Below, one piece after another: positions 49,728 through 49,858 of a stretch of DNA of 49,858 bases. Within the stretch, counting starts at the first letter, position 1, and every line of letters begins with the position of its first letter. The notes below the pieces were generated by a model, which did not search any database, had not been told where the DNA came from, and saw only the letters and a list, made by a program, of their open reading frames with translations. The stretch spans positions 1 through 49,858 of the forward strand of contig LRSR01006630.1 of assembly GCA_001579985.1 (NCBI GenBank). Reading direction: 5' to 3'. Position numbers and translations under genes: made by a program. Origin of the DNA: Hypsibius dujardini (lineage: Eukaryota; Tardigrada; Eutardigrada; Parachela; Hypsibiidae).

Positions 49728-49858
49728 TATATAATTTTGATTTAACAGTTGTTGATTGCGATTTAGAGTCGGTAGTAATTTGATTATCCCCTCGAATGGG
49801 GTGTATAGAAATTACAGTATAGTATTGCAGATTACTGTAATTGTAATCTGTCGGATGC
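49728..49858. other. Right window edge
   Basis: AT-rich sequence, probably intron of the Cys-module gene. No exon recognised. Confidence 0.4.

Overview
This window looks like nuclear DNA of an animal. Most genes are split by GT-AG introns, mostly 60-800 bp long, and the gene set is metazoan: cyclin D with an LxCxE motif, p70 S6 kinase, Rabex-5, SVOP, WSB, ATF2-type bZIP and gamma-synergin. Ten multi-exon genes in 50 kb, moderate GC and many short inverted-repeat elements suggest a compact invertebrate genome. A non-bilaterian such as a sponge is my guess, but the species cannot be fixed from sequence reading alone.

Layout. 0.9-4.3 kb (-): mRNA capping enzyme, 14 exons reconstructed in frame. 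4.6-4.9 kb: a 71-bp minisatellite. 5.4-8.9 kb (-): SVOP-type transporter with an internal hAT-like MITE and an odd tandem repeat at a splice donor. 10.2-13.1 kb (-): WSB-type WD40/SOCS-box protein, 9 exons. 14.0-18.3 kb (+): p70 S6 kinase, 17 exons including 12-nt and 16-nt microexons. 18.6-21.4 kb (-): Rabex-5 with a 36-bp coding minisatellite. 21.4-25.8 kb: gene-poor, with MITEs and three unrecognised small ORFs. 25.8-35.1 kb (+): cyclin D, five exons, with a 5.8-kb intron full of CTGT/CAGA arrays. 36.4-38.7 kb (-): ATF2-type factor. 39.2-42.6 kb (+): leucyl aminopeptidase. 43.1-47.4 kb (-): gamma-synergin. 48.0 kb to the window end (+): an unrecognised gene built from repeated Cys-rich modules on phase-1 symmetric exons.

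Three gene pairs are head to head (WSB/S6K, ATF2/LAP, synergin/Cys-module gene) and three are tail to tail (S6K/Rabex-5, cyclin D/ATF2, LAP/synergin). S6 kinase, cyclin D and ATF2 are growth and stress signalling proteins, and Rabex-5 and synergin are endosomal or trans-Golgi trafficking proteins. Their proximity here looks like general gene density rather than an operon.

At least seven families of short terminal-inverted-repeat elements occupy introns and gaps. The most unusual signals are the symmetric-exon Cys-module gene at the right end and two introns in which the 5' splice site has been tandemly copied so that each unit reads GT...AG.
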